Notes: generated from the letters alone by a model not told the origin. Positions 33,691 to 43,536 are shown, counted from the first letter of the stretch. The stretch: DNA of 64,000 nucleotides from Halomonas sp. (GCF_020832045.1 NZ_JAFIFK010000027.1:1-64000); one strand, 5' to 3'. A program made the numbers and translations.

Positions 33691-35722
33691 CGCGCGGGAT
33701 CTCCTCGTCCCAACTCTTGGCAAAAACCCGGGTAGCGCCCTCAAAGGCATCCAGCGTCGCTCGCAAACGAAAGGTTGATGCGTTGGCGGTCATCAAAGTA
33801 CGGGTGACACTGCGTACTTTCCAATCCCCACGCCGGAAACTGCGCTCCCACTCAGTCCAGCCGCTCAGGCTGTCGTAGTTGCCGTAGGAATAGGTATAGC
33901 GCTCGACGACCCGGGACGAGAGTTCGAGCTCGATGTCGTCGAGACGAAAGGTGCCTTGGTCATTGATGACTTCGAGTGTGGTCTTGTCATTGGCCAGATC
34001 ACGTATCACGCACCACGCTTCGTGGCTCGGCTGTATCACGCTAACCGCCAGCGGGGGCGCGCCCTCAGGTAGTCCAAACGGGCTTAGCGCCGCTTCTTCC
34101 TGAGGCTGGGGCTCGCGACAGGGCAAGATCAGCCGGCAGCCGGCAGGATGCACTGTCAGCTTGACGGGCACGGGCGACGGCCAGGCCAACGGCCAGTAAC
34201 TGCTCGAGAGCGAGAGCCGCATGGCGTTGCCAACGGGAAACTTCTGCGCGATATGTTTTAGCAGTACCCGCACCCGATAACGCTTGCCAGGCTCCAGGGG
34301 CTCGGGAAATTCGTCACTGTCACGGTGGGTCAGGTTCAGCAGGCCATAGGTAATCCGTGTTGCCTTATCGTCATCGGCAATATCGCTGAGCCTTATCGCC
34401 ACCATCGCTACCGGTTGGTCGGCTTGGATGTCGAGTTCGACGACGGGTTGTCCGCAAATCTCGATCTCTTGTTCGAGGCGTGCCGTCTGGAATACCAACG
34501 AGCCACCGTCCTCGTCGCGTTGATCGTGAGGCAGGTCCGGCGGGGCATTGTAGGAACACCACTTGCCAGCATACAGCCCTACCGCCAGCGGCGAGCGCAC
34601 GGAAAGTGGAAGATCCTCTACCGATACGGAAGCTGCGCCGCCCTGCGGGTCAGGCAGCAAGCCATGACCGCTGGTGAGGCGAAAGTGTTTCGGTTCGATG
34701 CGCGGCGATGGCCAGCTCGGTTCGGCAACCCAGCGCCCCGGCCGTAGCTCATAGCGGGCCGACGGCGGAACCGATTCCTGCATCCATACGCGCAGCATCG
34801 GCTCGGCCATGATGCCCGTTTCCTTGCCCTTCAACCACTGGTCCCACCAGCGCAGGGATTCCTGCATGAAGCCGATGGCCGGGCCCGGAACCCCAAGGTG
34901 GGGATACTTGTGCGCCCAGGGGCCAACCAGGCCCTTGCGTGGCACCTCGAGTCCTGCGAGCAAGCGGAACACGGCGTTGCAGTAGCCGTCTGCCCAGCCG
35001 CTAACCGCATAGACGGGGCAGCGAATGCGCGAGAAGTCCTCGCAGACCGAGCCATGCTTCCAATAGTCGTCGCGACGCTGATGCCGTAGCCAGGTAGCCA
35101 GCCACAGCCCGCTATCCTCGAGACGCTTCTGCCACATCTCCCGCCAGCGCTCGCCGACCAGTAGCGGGTCGGGTGGGCAGGTATTGGCATCGAACATGGT
35201 CGAGGCCCACGAAAGATTGTCGCCGAGCAGGCAGCCACCCATGTGATGGACATCATCGGCGTAGCGATCGTCGGTCGAGCAAATCGTGATGACGGCCTTC
35301 AGCTCGGGCGGCTGCATTGCCGCAATTTGCAGGCCGTTGAACCCGCCCCATGAGATGCCGATCATGCCTACCGCGCCGGTACACCAGGGTTGCTGGCCCA
35401 GCCAGTGAAGGATTTCGACGCCATCGTCGAGCTCCTGTTGCAGGTATTCGTCGGTCAGCACCCCTTCCGACTCGCCGCTGCCGCGGATGTCTACACGTAC
35501 CCCGGCATAGCCGTGGCCGGCCCAATAAGCATGCGTCTGAGCGTCGCGTATCGCCGTCAGGTCTCGCTTGCGATATGGCAGGTACTCGAGGATAGCCGGC
35601 ACCGGATCGCTTTCGGCATCCACCGGGCGCCAGATACGCACGCCCAGCCGGCAGCCATCAGCCAGAGTGATCCAGCACTCCTCTTCCTGCACGTTGCGGG
35701 GATAATCGCTGACGATATGCAT
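33680..35722 (-). CDS. CocE/NonD-family hydrolase (X-Pro dipeptidyl-peptidase S15-like)
   Basis: 680 residues: an alpha/beta-hydrolase with nucleophile Ser in GISWGGFNG (about 123), acidic residue in SGWADGY and catalytic His in GPWAHKYPH, followed by the C-terminal jelly-roll domain (about 440-680) of the CocE/X-Pro peptidase family. No signal peptide, so cytoplasmic. GGGAG lies seven bases before the ATG. It follows the ATP-grasp ligase gene by 56 bases on the same strand, and both are divergent from the cyanophycin operon. A peptidase, amidase or esterase acting on a product of that pathway is possible but unproven. Confidence 0.87.
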   Translation of the reverse strand: MHIVSDYPRNVQEEECWITLADGCRLGVRIWRPVDAESDPVPAILEYLPYRKRDLTAIRDAQTHAYWAGHGYAGVRVDIRGSGESEGVLTDEYLQQELDDGVEILHWLGQQPWCTGAVGMIGISWGGFNGLQIAAMQPPELKAVITICSTDDRYADDVHHMGGCLLGDNLSWASTMFDANTCPPDPLLVGERWREMWQKRLEDSGLWLATWLRHQRRDDYWKHGSVCEDFSRIRCPVYAVSGWADGYCNAVFRLLAGLEVPRKGLVGPWAHKYPHLGVPGPAIGFMQESLRWWDQWLKGKETGIMAEPMLRVWMQESVPPSARYELRPGRWVAEPSWPSPRIEPKHFRLTSGHGLLPDPQGGAASVSVEDLPLSVRSPLAVGLYAGKWCSYNAPPDLPHDQRDEDGGSLVFQTARLEQEIEICGQPVVELDIQADQPVAMVAIRLSDIADDDKATRITYGLLNLTHRDSDEFPEPLEPGKRYRVRVLLKHIAQKFPVGNAMRLSLSSSYWPLAWPSPVPVKLTVHPAGCRLILPCREPQPQEEAALSPFGLPEGAPPLAVSVIQPSHEAWCVIRDLANDKTTLEVINDQGTFRLDDIELELSSRVVERYTYSYGNYDSLSGWTEWERSFRRGDWKVRSVTRTLMTANASTFRLRATLDAFEGATRVFAKSWDEEIPRDLV

Positions 35723-35778
35723 GATCTGCTCCCTTTACCGTAACGGGTTTTCTCACGATCCATGCCGCGAAGCGCCCG

Positions 35779-37080
35779 TCAGCCGACGATGTCCTCGAAC
35801 GCGAAATGCAGCTGCTCGGCAAGACGTAGGTAGTTCTCTTCCAGCTCGTCTTCGGCATCTGCGCCCATCCACACGTATGCCAGGGCGTAGCTGTAGCTGT
35901 CTTGCTCTGGCAAGGAGGACAAGCGCATACCGACCTCGACCTGAACCGTGATCAAGGTGCCGGGGAAGGCTTGATGTAATGCCTCGATCTCTGCGGCACT
36001 AGGCACTTGGCTGACGGTGGCGTCGACGAAGAACACCCGATAGAAGAATTTCCCTGCGACCTTGAATGCCCCTTGGCGGCTAGGCATATCTGGCACTCGC
36101 CCCAGGGCCAAGTCGACCGTCACTTGCTGATGGCTGACCCCATCGACCTTTTCGAACAGGTCGCAGTGCGATTGCGCAATACGGGTATTGATCTCAAGCA
36201 GCCAGATGCGGTCTTGCACTTCGTCCCAGAAGTATTCGACGTTGAAGGCCGCATTGTCGTAGCCGATATGAGCCATGATTTGACGAGTCAGCTCGTGCAT
36301 CTTGGTCTGAATGGAAGAAGGCAGACGAGACGGATAGCGATAACAGAAGAAACTCAGAACTTGCGGGTAGCGAATCGAGTCGACAATGGCATAAGGCACA
36401 ACATCACCTTGAAATACGTATCCCTCGACCGTACATTGCCATCCACCAATAATCTCTTCCGCCATGCAGTGGCCACCATCGACCGAGCGTACGTCGTCAG
36501 GCAGAATGGCATGCTCAAGAACGTAATTGAAAGGCTCGGAAATCGTCCCGATGCCTTCACATAACTGCGCCACGGCATAGGTGAAGTCTTCTGGGCTTTC
36601 TATGCGAAATCCCAGTCGCGAGCCGGACGACTTGATCGGTTTGACGAAGAAAGGAAAATAGAGCCCCGCTTCCCCGATGTGCTGCAATGCCTGGGTGTCG
36701 AAGGGGTCGAAGGCGGTAAAGCGCGGTATATGATCGGCAATCACCTCCTGCTGAACGCGCCGACTCCAATACTTATGTTCACATTTGAGCAAACTTTCGA
36801 GACTGGTGGAGCGCGTACCGAATCGCTGACAGAGCAGCGGCAGCATGGTCGAGACGGGAAAATCCATGTACCCGACGATAGCATCGATAGACCCTTTGAA
36901 TTCTTTCAACTGGGTTTCGGCTCTGGACAACATGTCTTCGATAGGAAAGATTTCGGTATCATTGACTTCCGCAGGGTCGATCACGCCATGAAACCGATAA
37001 TTCTTAGCCCCTCGTAAATGCCCGAGCCGTATACGGTTAAGTTCATCCAGCCCGACAACAAACACATTCCGAACGCTCAT
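35779..37080 (-). CDS. ATP-grasp domain ligase, unassigned
   Basis: 433 residues. It starts with a Rossmann-like pre-ATP-grasp domain (NVFVVGLDELNR), followed by the ATP-grasp core: LLKCEHKYWSRRV, FPFFVKPIKSSGSRLGFRI, a binding Glu pair (MAEEIIGG) and the metal-binding EYFWDEVQDRIWLLEINTRIAQS. This fits a carboxylate-amine or carboxylate-thiol ligase of uncertain substrate. AGGAGG six bases before the ATG at 37080 sets the start. It is divergent from cphB-cphA-iadA across 338 bases and runs with the CocE-like hydrolase. It may ligate an amino acid or Asp-Arg-related peptide (inference). Confidence 0.85.
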   Translation of the reverse strand: MSVRNVFVVGLDELNRIRLGHLRGAKNYRFHGVIDPAEVNDTEIFPIEDMLSRAETQLKEFKGSIDAIVGYMDFPVSTMLPLLCQRFGTRSTSLESLLKCEHKYWSRRVQQEVIADHIPRFTAFDPFDTQALQHIGEAGLYFPFFVKPIKSSGSRLGFRIESPEDFTYAVAQLCEGIGTISEPFNYVLEHAILPDDVRSVDGGHCMAEEIIGGWQCTVEGYVFQGDVVPYAIVDSIRYPQVLSFFCYRYPSRLPSSIQTKMHELTRQIMAHIGYDNAAFNVEYFWDEVQDRIWLLEINTRIAQSHCDLFEKVDGVSHQQVTVDLALGRVPDMPSRQGAFKVAGKFFYRVFFVDATVSQVPSAAEIEALHQAFPGTLITVQVEVGMRLSSLPEQDSYSYALAYVWMGADAEDELEENYLRLAEQLHFAFEDIVG

Positions 37081-37418
37081 GATCGCCTCCTGGCGCAAGC
37101 TCGGCTGCCGCAGGCCTGGCCGCTTAACGAGTAGCCGGCAGGAAAATGGCGCTTGCCCATCCTGGCCAGGGGGCCGGGCTGGGGAAGGTCTATCATCGAA
37201 GCATAGTGGTTTATCGTTGCCGCGCTTTGGCAATACGCGAGAGAGCCGAAATTAACTGCTCGCCAGAAGGATTTTAGTCATAACGAGGGGTCGCTTTAAT
37301 ACTGGCTAGGGTGGTTTACGGCTGTTATAACTGAAGATGCGGGTTAAGCATTACGCCATTGCCGGCATCGGTAATGATTCAGCGTTTCTCAAAAGCGTCG
37401 CTGGGCGGCGAATGGCAT
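37081..37418. promoter_or_regulatory. Divergent promoter region of the cyanophycin locus
   Basis: 338 bases between the ATP-grasp gene and cphB. It includes AT-rich patches suited to promoters (for example TTATAACTG near 37326-37334) but no clear palindromic operator. No regulator gene is adjacent, so control is probably global (nitrogen or carbon status); that is inference. Confidence 0.4.
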
Positions 37419-38273
37419 ATGGCGTCACACCTCCCCATCGTTTCAGGCCACCTCGTGGCTATCGGGGGTGCCGAGGACAAGACCTCGGAACTCTCTATCC
37501 TACGACGGGTTTTCGAGCTTGCTCCCGACGACAGCGACGAAGTCGCCATCATCGCCACGGCCAGTCGCATTCCTGAACAGCTCCTGCCTTGCTACGAAGC
37601 GGCCTTTTCTCGCTTGGGCGCAAGCCAGGTCCATGCGCTGGACATCCAGGATCGCCGACAAGCTTGCGATGCCGACAATGTCCGGCTTATTCAGCGAAGC
37701 GGCGTGATTTTCTTTACCGGCGGAGATCAGCTTCGCCTGACCCATGTGTTTGGTGGCTCGGCCGCCCTTCGAGCCATCCGCGAGCGTTTTAGGGCCGGCG
37801 CCGTCGTGGCAGGAACCAGTGCCGGCGCCGCGGCCATGCCAAGCACCATGATCTACAACGGCGCGGCCGCAGACGCCTTGCGCAAGGGGGCGGTCAACAT
37901 GACCTTCGGCCTGGGCTTCATTCGCGGGATCATCATCGATAGCCACTTTCTCGAGCGGGGGCGATTCACGCGCCTTATGGAAGTGGGTGCCAGCAACCCG
38001 GAGCAACTGGGTGTCGGCATCGGTGAGGATACCGCCGTCATCGTTCACCCGAACCGCATCCTGGAAACCATCGGGCCGGGGCACGTCATCATCATCGATA
38101 GCCGTGATCTGGCGAGCTCCAATATCGCGGAACTCCCCATGGGCGAACCGGTTGCCGTCGAGAACATGATCCTGCATGCCATGGTCAGTGGCCATGGGTA
38201 CGATATCGACGCACGACGCTACCTCGTCGCCGCCGAACTCAACGCAATCCTGGCGGAGAGCCAAGCGCAATGA
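37419..38273 (+). CDS. cphB: Cyanophycinase
   Basis: 284 residues of peptidase family S51. IVSGHLVAIGGAEDK opens the fold, GVIFFTGGDQLRL follows, and the nucleophile Ser sits in AGTSAGAAAM near residue 135; later GLGFIRGIIIDSHFLERGR and GVGIGEDTA match cyanophycinases. It cuts cyanophycin (multi-L-arginyl-poly-L-aspartate) into beta-Asp-Arg dipeptides. The start at 37419 fits the family length; in-frame starts at 37374 (ATG) and 37359 (TTG) are possible but poorly preceded. It overlaps cphA by ATGA. Having the depolymerase first in the operon with the synthetase is noteworthy. Confidence 0.94.
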   Translation: MASHLPIVSGHLVAIGGAEDKTSELSILRRVFELAPDDSDEVAIIATASRIPEQLLPCYEAAFSRLGASQVHALDIQDRRQACDADNVRLIQRSGVIFFTGGDQLRLTHVFGGSAALRAIRERFRAGAVVAGTSAGAAAMPSTMIYNGAAADALRKGAVNMTFGLGFIRGIIIDSHFLERGRFTRLMEVGASNPEQLGVGIGEDTAVIVHPNRILETIGPGHVIIIDSRDLASSNIAELPMGEPVAVENMILHAMVSGHGYDIDARRYLVAAELNAILAESQAQ

Positions 38274-40912
38274 ACATCCTCGAGCATCGAGCGCTGCGCG
38301 GGCCGAATTACTACAGCCGCTATCCGGCCATTTTCATGCGGCTGGATATCGGTGAGCTCGAAGCACAGCCGAGCGATACCGTCCCCGGCATCACACAGCG
38401 CATCACCGAACTTCTGCCAACCCTGTACGAGCACCGCTGCTCGGTCGGGCGGCCCGGGGGGTTTCTAGAACGCCTTGAACGGGGCACTTGGGCCGGCCAC
38501 GTAGTCGAACATGTCGCGATCGAACTGCAGAATATGATCGGCTTTTCGGTGGGTTACGGCAAGACAGTCGACTCCTACGAAATCGGTATCTATAACGTCA
38601 TCTATCGTTATCGGGATGAGGCCTGCGGTCTGGCGGCCGGCGTGGAAGCCGTCGATATCGTCGACCGACTCTTCAATGGCGACGAGATAGATATTGCCTC
38701 GGTAGTCACCCGACTCAAGAACGTGCGCGACTCGCATATGCTGGGGCCATCCACGGCGTCGATAGTGCAAGCCGCCGAGCGCCGAGGAATTCCCTATGCG
38801 CGCCTCGACGAAGACAGCAGTTACGTCCAATTGGGACACGGATGCCGTCAACAACGGATTCAGGCGACGGTGACTGGCCGCACGAGCCTGATCAGCCACG
38901 GCATCGCCGATGACAAGCACTGGACCAAGCAGGTTCTCGGCGAGGCCGGGATTCCCGTCCCGCATGGCCGCCTTTGTCACTCGGTAGATGAAGCGCTCGA
39001 GGCCGCGCTCGATATCGGCTATCCGGTTGTCGTTAAACCGCTGATCGGCAACCACGGCCGCGGTGTCAGCACGGATATCAGCGACGAACCGGCGCTGCGT
39101 GAGGCATTCACCATCGCCTCCCGCCACAACTCGACGGTCATGGTCGAGAGCTTCGTCAAAGGCGAAGATCACAGACTGCTGGTGATTGATGGCAAGCTTG
39201 TCGCCGCCGCCAGGCGGCGCCCGGCCCATGTGGTGGGAGATGGTGAGGCGACGCTACAGGCGCTGATCGACAGGGAGAACCAGGACCCACGTCGCGGCAT
39301 CGGTCATGAAAACCTCCTGACTCAGATCAACTTGGACGAGCAGTCGCATCGGCTGATAGCGCAGCAGAATCTCACCTTGGAGAGCGTCGTCGCGAAAGAC
39401 GTTGTCATCTATCTGAAGTCCACGGCGAACCTGAGCACCGGGGGCACTGCAACGGATGTCACCGAGGATGTACACCCTGAAGTGAAGTACACGGCAGAGC
39501 GCATCGCCCGCCTGGTCGGACTGGATATCATCGGCATCGACCTGCTTGCCGAGACGGTGACCATGCCCTTGGAGGAACAGTCTGCCGCGGTGGTTGAGGT
39601 CAACGCGGGGCCGGGGTTTCGCATGCATATCTCACCGACCCACGGCCCGGGCCGGGATGTCGGTCACCACGTCATCGAGATGCTTTTTCCGAACAGCGAG
39701 GACACCGGCCGGATACCCATCGTTGCGGTAACCGGTACCAATGGGAAAACCACCACGGTACGCCTGATCTCGCACTTGCTCCGCCAGGCGCGACGCAGTG
39801 TCGGCATGGCCTGCACAGGGGGCATCGAGATCGACAACCATATCATCATGCGGGGTGATTACAGTGGGCCTCAGGCGGCAGCAACCGTACTGCGCGAGCC
39901 TACCGTCGAATATGCCGTGCTGGAAGTCGCGCGCGGCGGCATCATGCGGCGCGGGCTGGGTTTCGATGAATGCCAGGTCGGCGTGCTACTGAATATTGAG
40001 AGTGATCATCTTGGGGAAAACGACGTCCATACTCTGGATGAGCTGGCACGCTGCAAAGCCGTGGTGATTGACGCGGTCCGCCAGGAAGGGACGGCTGTAC
40101 TCAATGCCGATGATCCTCGCGTGCTGGCGAGCAGGGAATGGGCTAGAGGGAAGGTGATCTACTTTTCTCTGGAGCCCGATTCAGAGCCTGTCCGTCAGCA
40201 TGTACAAGCTCAGGGTGTCGCCTTCACGGTTCATGACGAGTGTATCGTGATGCGCCAGGGAAACGTCGAAGCCTCCATCATTTCGGTGGTGGACGCCCCT
40301 ATTACCTTCGAAGGCCTTGCCCGCTTCAATGTTGCCAATGCCCTCGCGGCCAGCGCCGCGGCCTATGCCCTGGGGCTAAGCATCGCGGATATCCAATTTG
40401 GCCTGCAGACCTTCCACCCGACCCCGGGACAGAATCCGGGACGCACCAACTTGATCGACGCCGGCGATATAAAAGTATTGATCGACTACGGCCATAACGT
40501 GCCGGCGCTCAAAGCCTTGAGCGAGCTCGTAAGCCGTATCCCCGCACAGCGGCGTATTTGCGTGGCCAGCGCTCCGGGGAACCGTCGCGACGAGGACCTG
40601 CATGCCCTAGGAGCTCAACTTGCCGGTATGCATGACCTCGTCCTGCTCTGCGAGACTGCCCCCCGCGGCCGCCCCGACGGTGAAACCGTGGGCCTGCTGC
40701 GGGCTGGGGCGGAATCGGAGCCAGGCACCTGCCGCGTCGAGGTGGTCATGAATGAACGTCACGCGGTCGATAAAGCCTTCGATGAAGCCAGGGTGGGCGA
40801 CCTGTTGGTACTACTGATCGATGATATCGAGAGTGCTACCGAGCGGCTGCGTGGGCGCCGGTTCCTGCCGGGCACCCCGACGGCGGATAGCGATGCGGGT
40901 GCCCGACCATGA
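38270..40912 (+). CDS. cphA: Cyanophycin synthetase (CphA1 type)
   Basis: 880 residues with the three-part layout of CphA1: an N-terminal domain (MNILEHRALRGPNYYSRYPA), an ATP-grasp domain (about 205-470, with YPVVVKPLIGNHGRGVS and VVEVNAGPGFRMH) and a Mur-ligase-like domain from about 480 (VTGTNGKTTTVRL, later NPGRTNL and LIDYGHNVPAL). ATP-grasp adds Asp to the backbone, and the Mur domain adds Arg to the Asp side chain. Length and all motifs look intact. It overlaps cphB upstream and the iadA-like gene downstream by ATGA, so all three are coupled. Confidence 0.96.
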   Translation: MNILEHRALRGPNYYSRYPAIFMRLDIGELEAQPSDTVPGITQRITELLPTLYEHRCSVGRPGGFLERLERGTWAGHVVEHVAIELQNMIGFSVGYGKTVDSYEIGIYNVIYRYRDEACGLAAGVEAVDIVDRLFNGDEIDIASVVTRLKNVRDSHMLGPSTASIVQAAERRGIPYARLDEDSSYVQLGHGCRQQRIQATVTGRTSLISHGIADDKHWTKQVLGEAGIPVPHGRLCHSVDEALEAALDIGYPVVVKPLIGNHGRGVSTDISDEPALREAFTIASRHNSTVMVESFVKGEDHRLLVIDGKLVAAARRRPAHVVGDGEATLQALIDRENQDPRRGIGHENLLTQINLDEQSHRLIAQQNLTLESVVAKDVVIYLKSTANLSTGGTATDVTEDVHPEVKYTAERIARLVGLDIIGIDLLAETVTMPLEEQSAAVVEVNAGPGFRMHISPTHGPGRDVGHHVIEMLFPNSEDTGRIPIVAVTGTNGKTTTVRLISHLLRQARRSVGMACTGGIEIDNHIIMRGDYSGPQAAATVLREPTVEYAVLEVARGGIMRRGLGFDECQVGVLLNIESDHLGENDVHTLDELARCKAVVIDAVRQEGTAVLNADDPRVLASREWARGKVIYFSLEPDSEPVRQHVQAQGVAFTVHDECIVMRQGNVEASIISVVDAPITFEGLARFNVANALAASAAAYALGLSIADIQFGLQTFHPTPGQNPGRTNLIDAGDIKVLIDYGHNVPALKALSELVSRIPAQRRICVASAPGNRRDEDLHALGAQLAGMHDLVLLCETAPRGRPDGETVGLLRAGAESEPGTCRVEVVMNERHAVDKAFDEARVGDLLVLLIDDIESATERLRGRRFLPGTPTADSDAGARP

Positions 40913-42081
40913 CCCTCCGCGATGGCGGTAATGCCGAGCTCATGACCCTGCTGCGCGTCGGCGCTATTTTTTCACCCGAGCGCCTCGAGGCGACTGACAT
41001 CCTCATGGCGGGCGGGAAGATCATCGCCTTAGGAAACGACCTCGACATCCCCAAGGGCTGGGCTATCCGGGTGGTGGAAGCCCATGGCCTTACCGCCGTG
41101 CCCGCCTTCATCGACCAGCACGTGCATGTCACTGGGGGCGGTGGCGAAGGCGGTTGCGGTACCCGCTGCCCGGAAATGTCGGCCCGGGAAATCGCCGCGA
41201 TGGGAATTGGCACCGTCGTGGGGGTGCTCGGCACTGACAGTATCAGCCGCTCCCCGGCAGACCTGCTGGCCAAGGTACGTGGACTGCGTACCGAAGGCAT
41301 ATCCGCTTTCATGTATACCGGTGCGTATCGCGTTCCGCCACCCACGCTGACCGGCGACATTCAGCGCGACCTGGCCTGGATTCCCGAAGTCATCGGCCTG
41401 GGGGAGATCGCCATTTCGGATCATCGCTCGAGCCAGCCACGCCAGGATGAAATCGAACGGATCGTCAGCGATACACGGGTTGGCGCCATGCTGGCCGGCA
41501 AACGAGGCATTTGCCATTTCCATCTGGGTGATGGAAAACGCGGTCTGGAACCGCTGCGCAGATTGCTATCCGAGACCGAGATTCCCGCCGACCAGGTAAT
41601 TCCCACCCATGTGAATCGGCATAAGACCTTGCTCGAGGAAGCCGCGGACTATGCGTTGACGTTCGAGGCGAGTGTGGATGTCACCGCCTTCGAAGATGCC
41701 GGCGACGGCCTTTCCAGTTTCGATGCGGTGTCTCGGCTTCTGGAGCGCGGCGTTCCACCGGAGCGCATCACCATGAGCTCCGATTGCAATGGCAGTCTGC
41801 CGGAATTCGATGCCAATGGGGCGTACCTGGGAATGAAGGTAGCCAAGAACACCACATTGATCGCGGATTGGCAGCGCCTCGTTCATGAGGGTGTACTGCC
41901 TCTCGAATTGGCCTTGGGCCTGATTACCACGAACGTGGCCCGGGTTCTCGGTCTGCACGCCAGCAAGGGACGAATAGCGATCGGCTTCGCTGCCGATGTT
42001 ACGCTAGTCGACAGCGAACTACAGCCGCAGCAGACGTTCGTGGCAGGGAAATGCATCTATGACGTAACCAGCACAGAATAA
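40909..42081 (+). CDS. iadA: Isoaspartyl dipeptidase (beta-aspartyl-peptidase), amidohydrolase family
   Basis: 390 residues of peptidase family M38. Metal ligands are visible: H71-V-H73 (DQHVHVTGGGGEGG), H205 (HFHLGDGK), H234 (PTHVNRH) and D292 (SSDCNGS). The bridging residue, a carboxylated Lys (K162) in E. coli IadA (VKCAISDHRS), is Glu166 here (GEIAISDHRS). In this operon the enzyme would split the beta-Asp-Arg dipeptide made by cyanophycinase into Asp and Arg, the last step of cyanophycin use. Start overlaps cphA; an ATG at 40942 is the alternative. Confidence 0.92.
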   Translation: MTLRDGGNAELMTLLRVGAIFSPERLEATDILMAGGKIIALGNDLDIPKGWAIRVVEAHGLTAVPAFIDQHVHVTGGGGEGGCGTRCPEMSAREIAAMGIGTVVGVLGTDSISRSPADLLAKVRGLRTEGISAFMYTGAYRVPPPTLTGDIQRDLAWIPEVIGLGEIAISDHRSSQPRQDEIERIVSDTRVGAMLAGKRGICHFHLGDGKRGLEPLRRLLSETEIPADQVIPTHVNRHKTLLEEAADYALTFEASVDVTAFEDAGDGLSSFDAVSRLLERGVPPERITMSSDCNGSLPEFDANGAYLGMKVAKNTTLIADWQRLVHEGVLPLELALGLITTNVARVLGLHASKGRIAIGFAADVTLVDSELQPQQTFVAGKCIYDVTSTE

Positions 42082-42288
42082 CTCAAGCTATGACGATGCC
42101 AAGGCTAGCCGTAGGCGGGGGTGCGGTACTGTCAAAGCAGTCATCATTGGCTCCGGCATGCTGCGGCAGTCATTTCATTCAGTCGAGCAGGGCGAAGCCA
42201 CACGACCACGATGTTGAACTAGGCAGCGGCCCCCAGCGCATCTAGCATGAGTCTCATTAGAGCCTCCAAAAATAATGAGGGCATGACC

Positions 42289-42783
42289 ATGCGTAGCCTG
42301 CAGCAATTTCTCGATGATTATGGCGAGAGCCATCGACACCCGGTGAACCAGTGGGTGCACATCGTCTGTGTGCCGGCCATTCTGTTTTCCACCCTGGGCC
42401 TGCTGTGGCTGGTGCCGATTGGCCGCTGGCTGGGCCTGGAGGGTGGTGCGGCCGAGTGGATCAATGGCGCCACGCTACTGGGCGTGATGGCCGGGTTGGT
42501 CTATCTGCGCCTTTCCATCGGCGTACTGCTGATGATGGTCGCCTGGTTCGCCATCTCCGTGCTGGGCATCCTCGCCATCCGGAACGCGGGATGGTCGCTG
42601 TTCTGGATCTCGCTGGTTACCTGGGTATTGGCATGGGCGGTGCAAGTATGGGGTCACAAGGTGGAAGGCAAGAAGCCGTCCTTCATCGAAGACCTCGTGT
42701 TCCTGTTGATCGGCCCGATCTTCGTTACCTACGAAGTGGCACACAAGCTGGGACTGCGCGTGCCTCGCCCGGCTGGGCATTGA
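42289..42783 (+). CDS. Mpo1-like/DUF962 membrane protein
   Basis: 164 residues with about four membrane helices. It begins MRSLQQFLDDYGESHRHPVNQWVHIVCVPAI, the typical start of the DUF962/YGL010w (Mpo1) family, whose yeast member is an Fe-dependent dioxygenase for 2-hydroxy fatty acids. Conserved His residues (SHRHP, WVHI, WGHKVEGKKP) are kept. GAGGG precedes the ATG at 42289; ATGs at 42283 and 42247 are alternatives. Convergent with the NfsA-like gene. Confidence 0.85.
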   Translation: MRSLQQFLDDYGESHRHPVNQWVHIVCVPAILFSTLGLLWLVPIGRWLGLEGGAAEWINGATLLGVMAGLVYLRLSIGVLLMMVAWFAISVLGILAIRNAGWSLFWISLVTWVLAWAVQVWGHKVEGKKPSFIEDLVFLLIGPIFVTYEVAHKLGLRVPRPAGH

Positions 42784-42804
42784 GCCACGGCAGCCCAGGA
42801 GACA

Positions 42805-43536
42805 TCACTTCATCTCGAACCCGCGCTTGGTGAGGAACTCGCGCATGTGGGCGCGCAGCTTGCTGTCGAACAGGGGGCCTAAATTCTTGGACCAATTGGT
42901 GTCCTTGTTGCCGCCCTTGCGCTGTCCGTAGTAGGTCTGCATGGCATCGTCGAAGGCGGCGACCAGCTCGCTGTCGTCGGTGTAGACATCTTCCTTGAGG
43001 ATCGCTTCCACCGGCAGGCGCGGTTTGACGTCGGGCTCGTGGGCCGGGTAGCCGAGGCACATGCCGAAGACCGGGTAGACGTGCTCGGGCAATTTCAGCA
43101 GGTCGCTAATTTCCTGAGGATTATTGCGGATACCGCCGATGTAGCAGATGCCGAGCCCTTCGGATTCGGCGGCTATGGCCACGTTCTGGGCCATCAGGGC
43201 GGTGTCCACGCTCGCCACCAGCAGTTGCTCGGTCATGCCGCGCACGACGTTGGCACCGGTGCGTTGGGACGCCTCGGTAGGACGTTTCATGTCGGCGCAG
43301 AACACCAAAAAATCGGATGCGGTGGCCACATACGACTGCCCTCCGGCCAGCTCGGCGATCATTTCCCGGTTGGCCGGGTTCGTCACGTGGATGACGGTGT
43401 AGGCCTGAATGTGACTGGAAGTGGCGGCAGCCTGGCCCGCGCGGATCAGCTCGACCAGCAGCTCATGGGGAATCTTCCGGTCAGTGAATTTGCGAATCGA
43501 GCGGTGGGATTTCAGCAGTTCGATAGTGGAATTCAT
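42805..43536 (-). CDS. nfsA: NfsA-type NADPH-dependent nitroreductase
   Basis: 243 residues. ELLKSHRSIRKFTDRKIP and RAGQAAATSSHIQAYTVIHV at the N-terminus, GGIRNNPQEISDLLKLP and FGMCLGYP in the middle, and the Arg/Lys-rich C-terminus match the oxygen-insensitive, FMN-containing NfsA/Frp family. It reduces nitroaromatics, quinones or flavins with NADPH. A GAGG ribosome binding site precedes the ATG. The gene is alone. Confidence 0.9.
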   Translation of the reverse strand: MNSTIELLKSHRSIRKFTDRKIPHELLVELIRAGQAAATSSHIQAYTVIHVTNPANREMIAELAGGQSYVATASDFLVFCADMKRPTEASQRTGANVVRGMTEQLLVASVDTALMAQNVAIAAESEGLGICYIGGIRNNPQEISDLLKLPEHVYPVFGMCLGYPAHEPDVKPRLPVEAILKEDVYTDDSELVAAFDDAMQTYYGQRKGGNKDTNWSKNLGPLFDSKLRAHMREFLTKRGFEMK

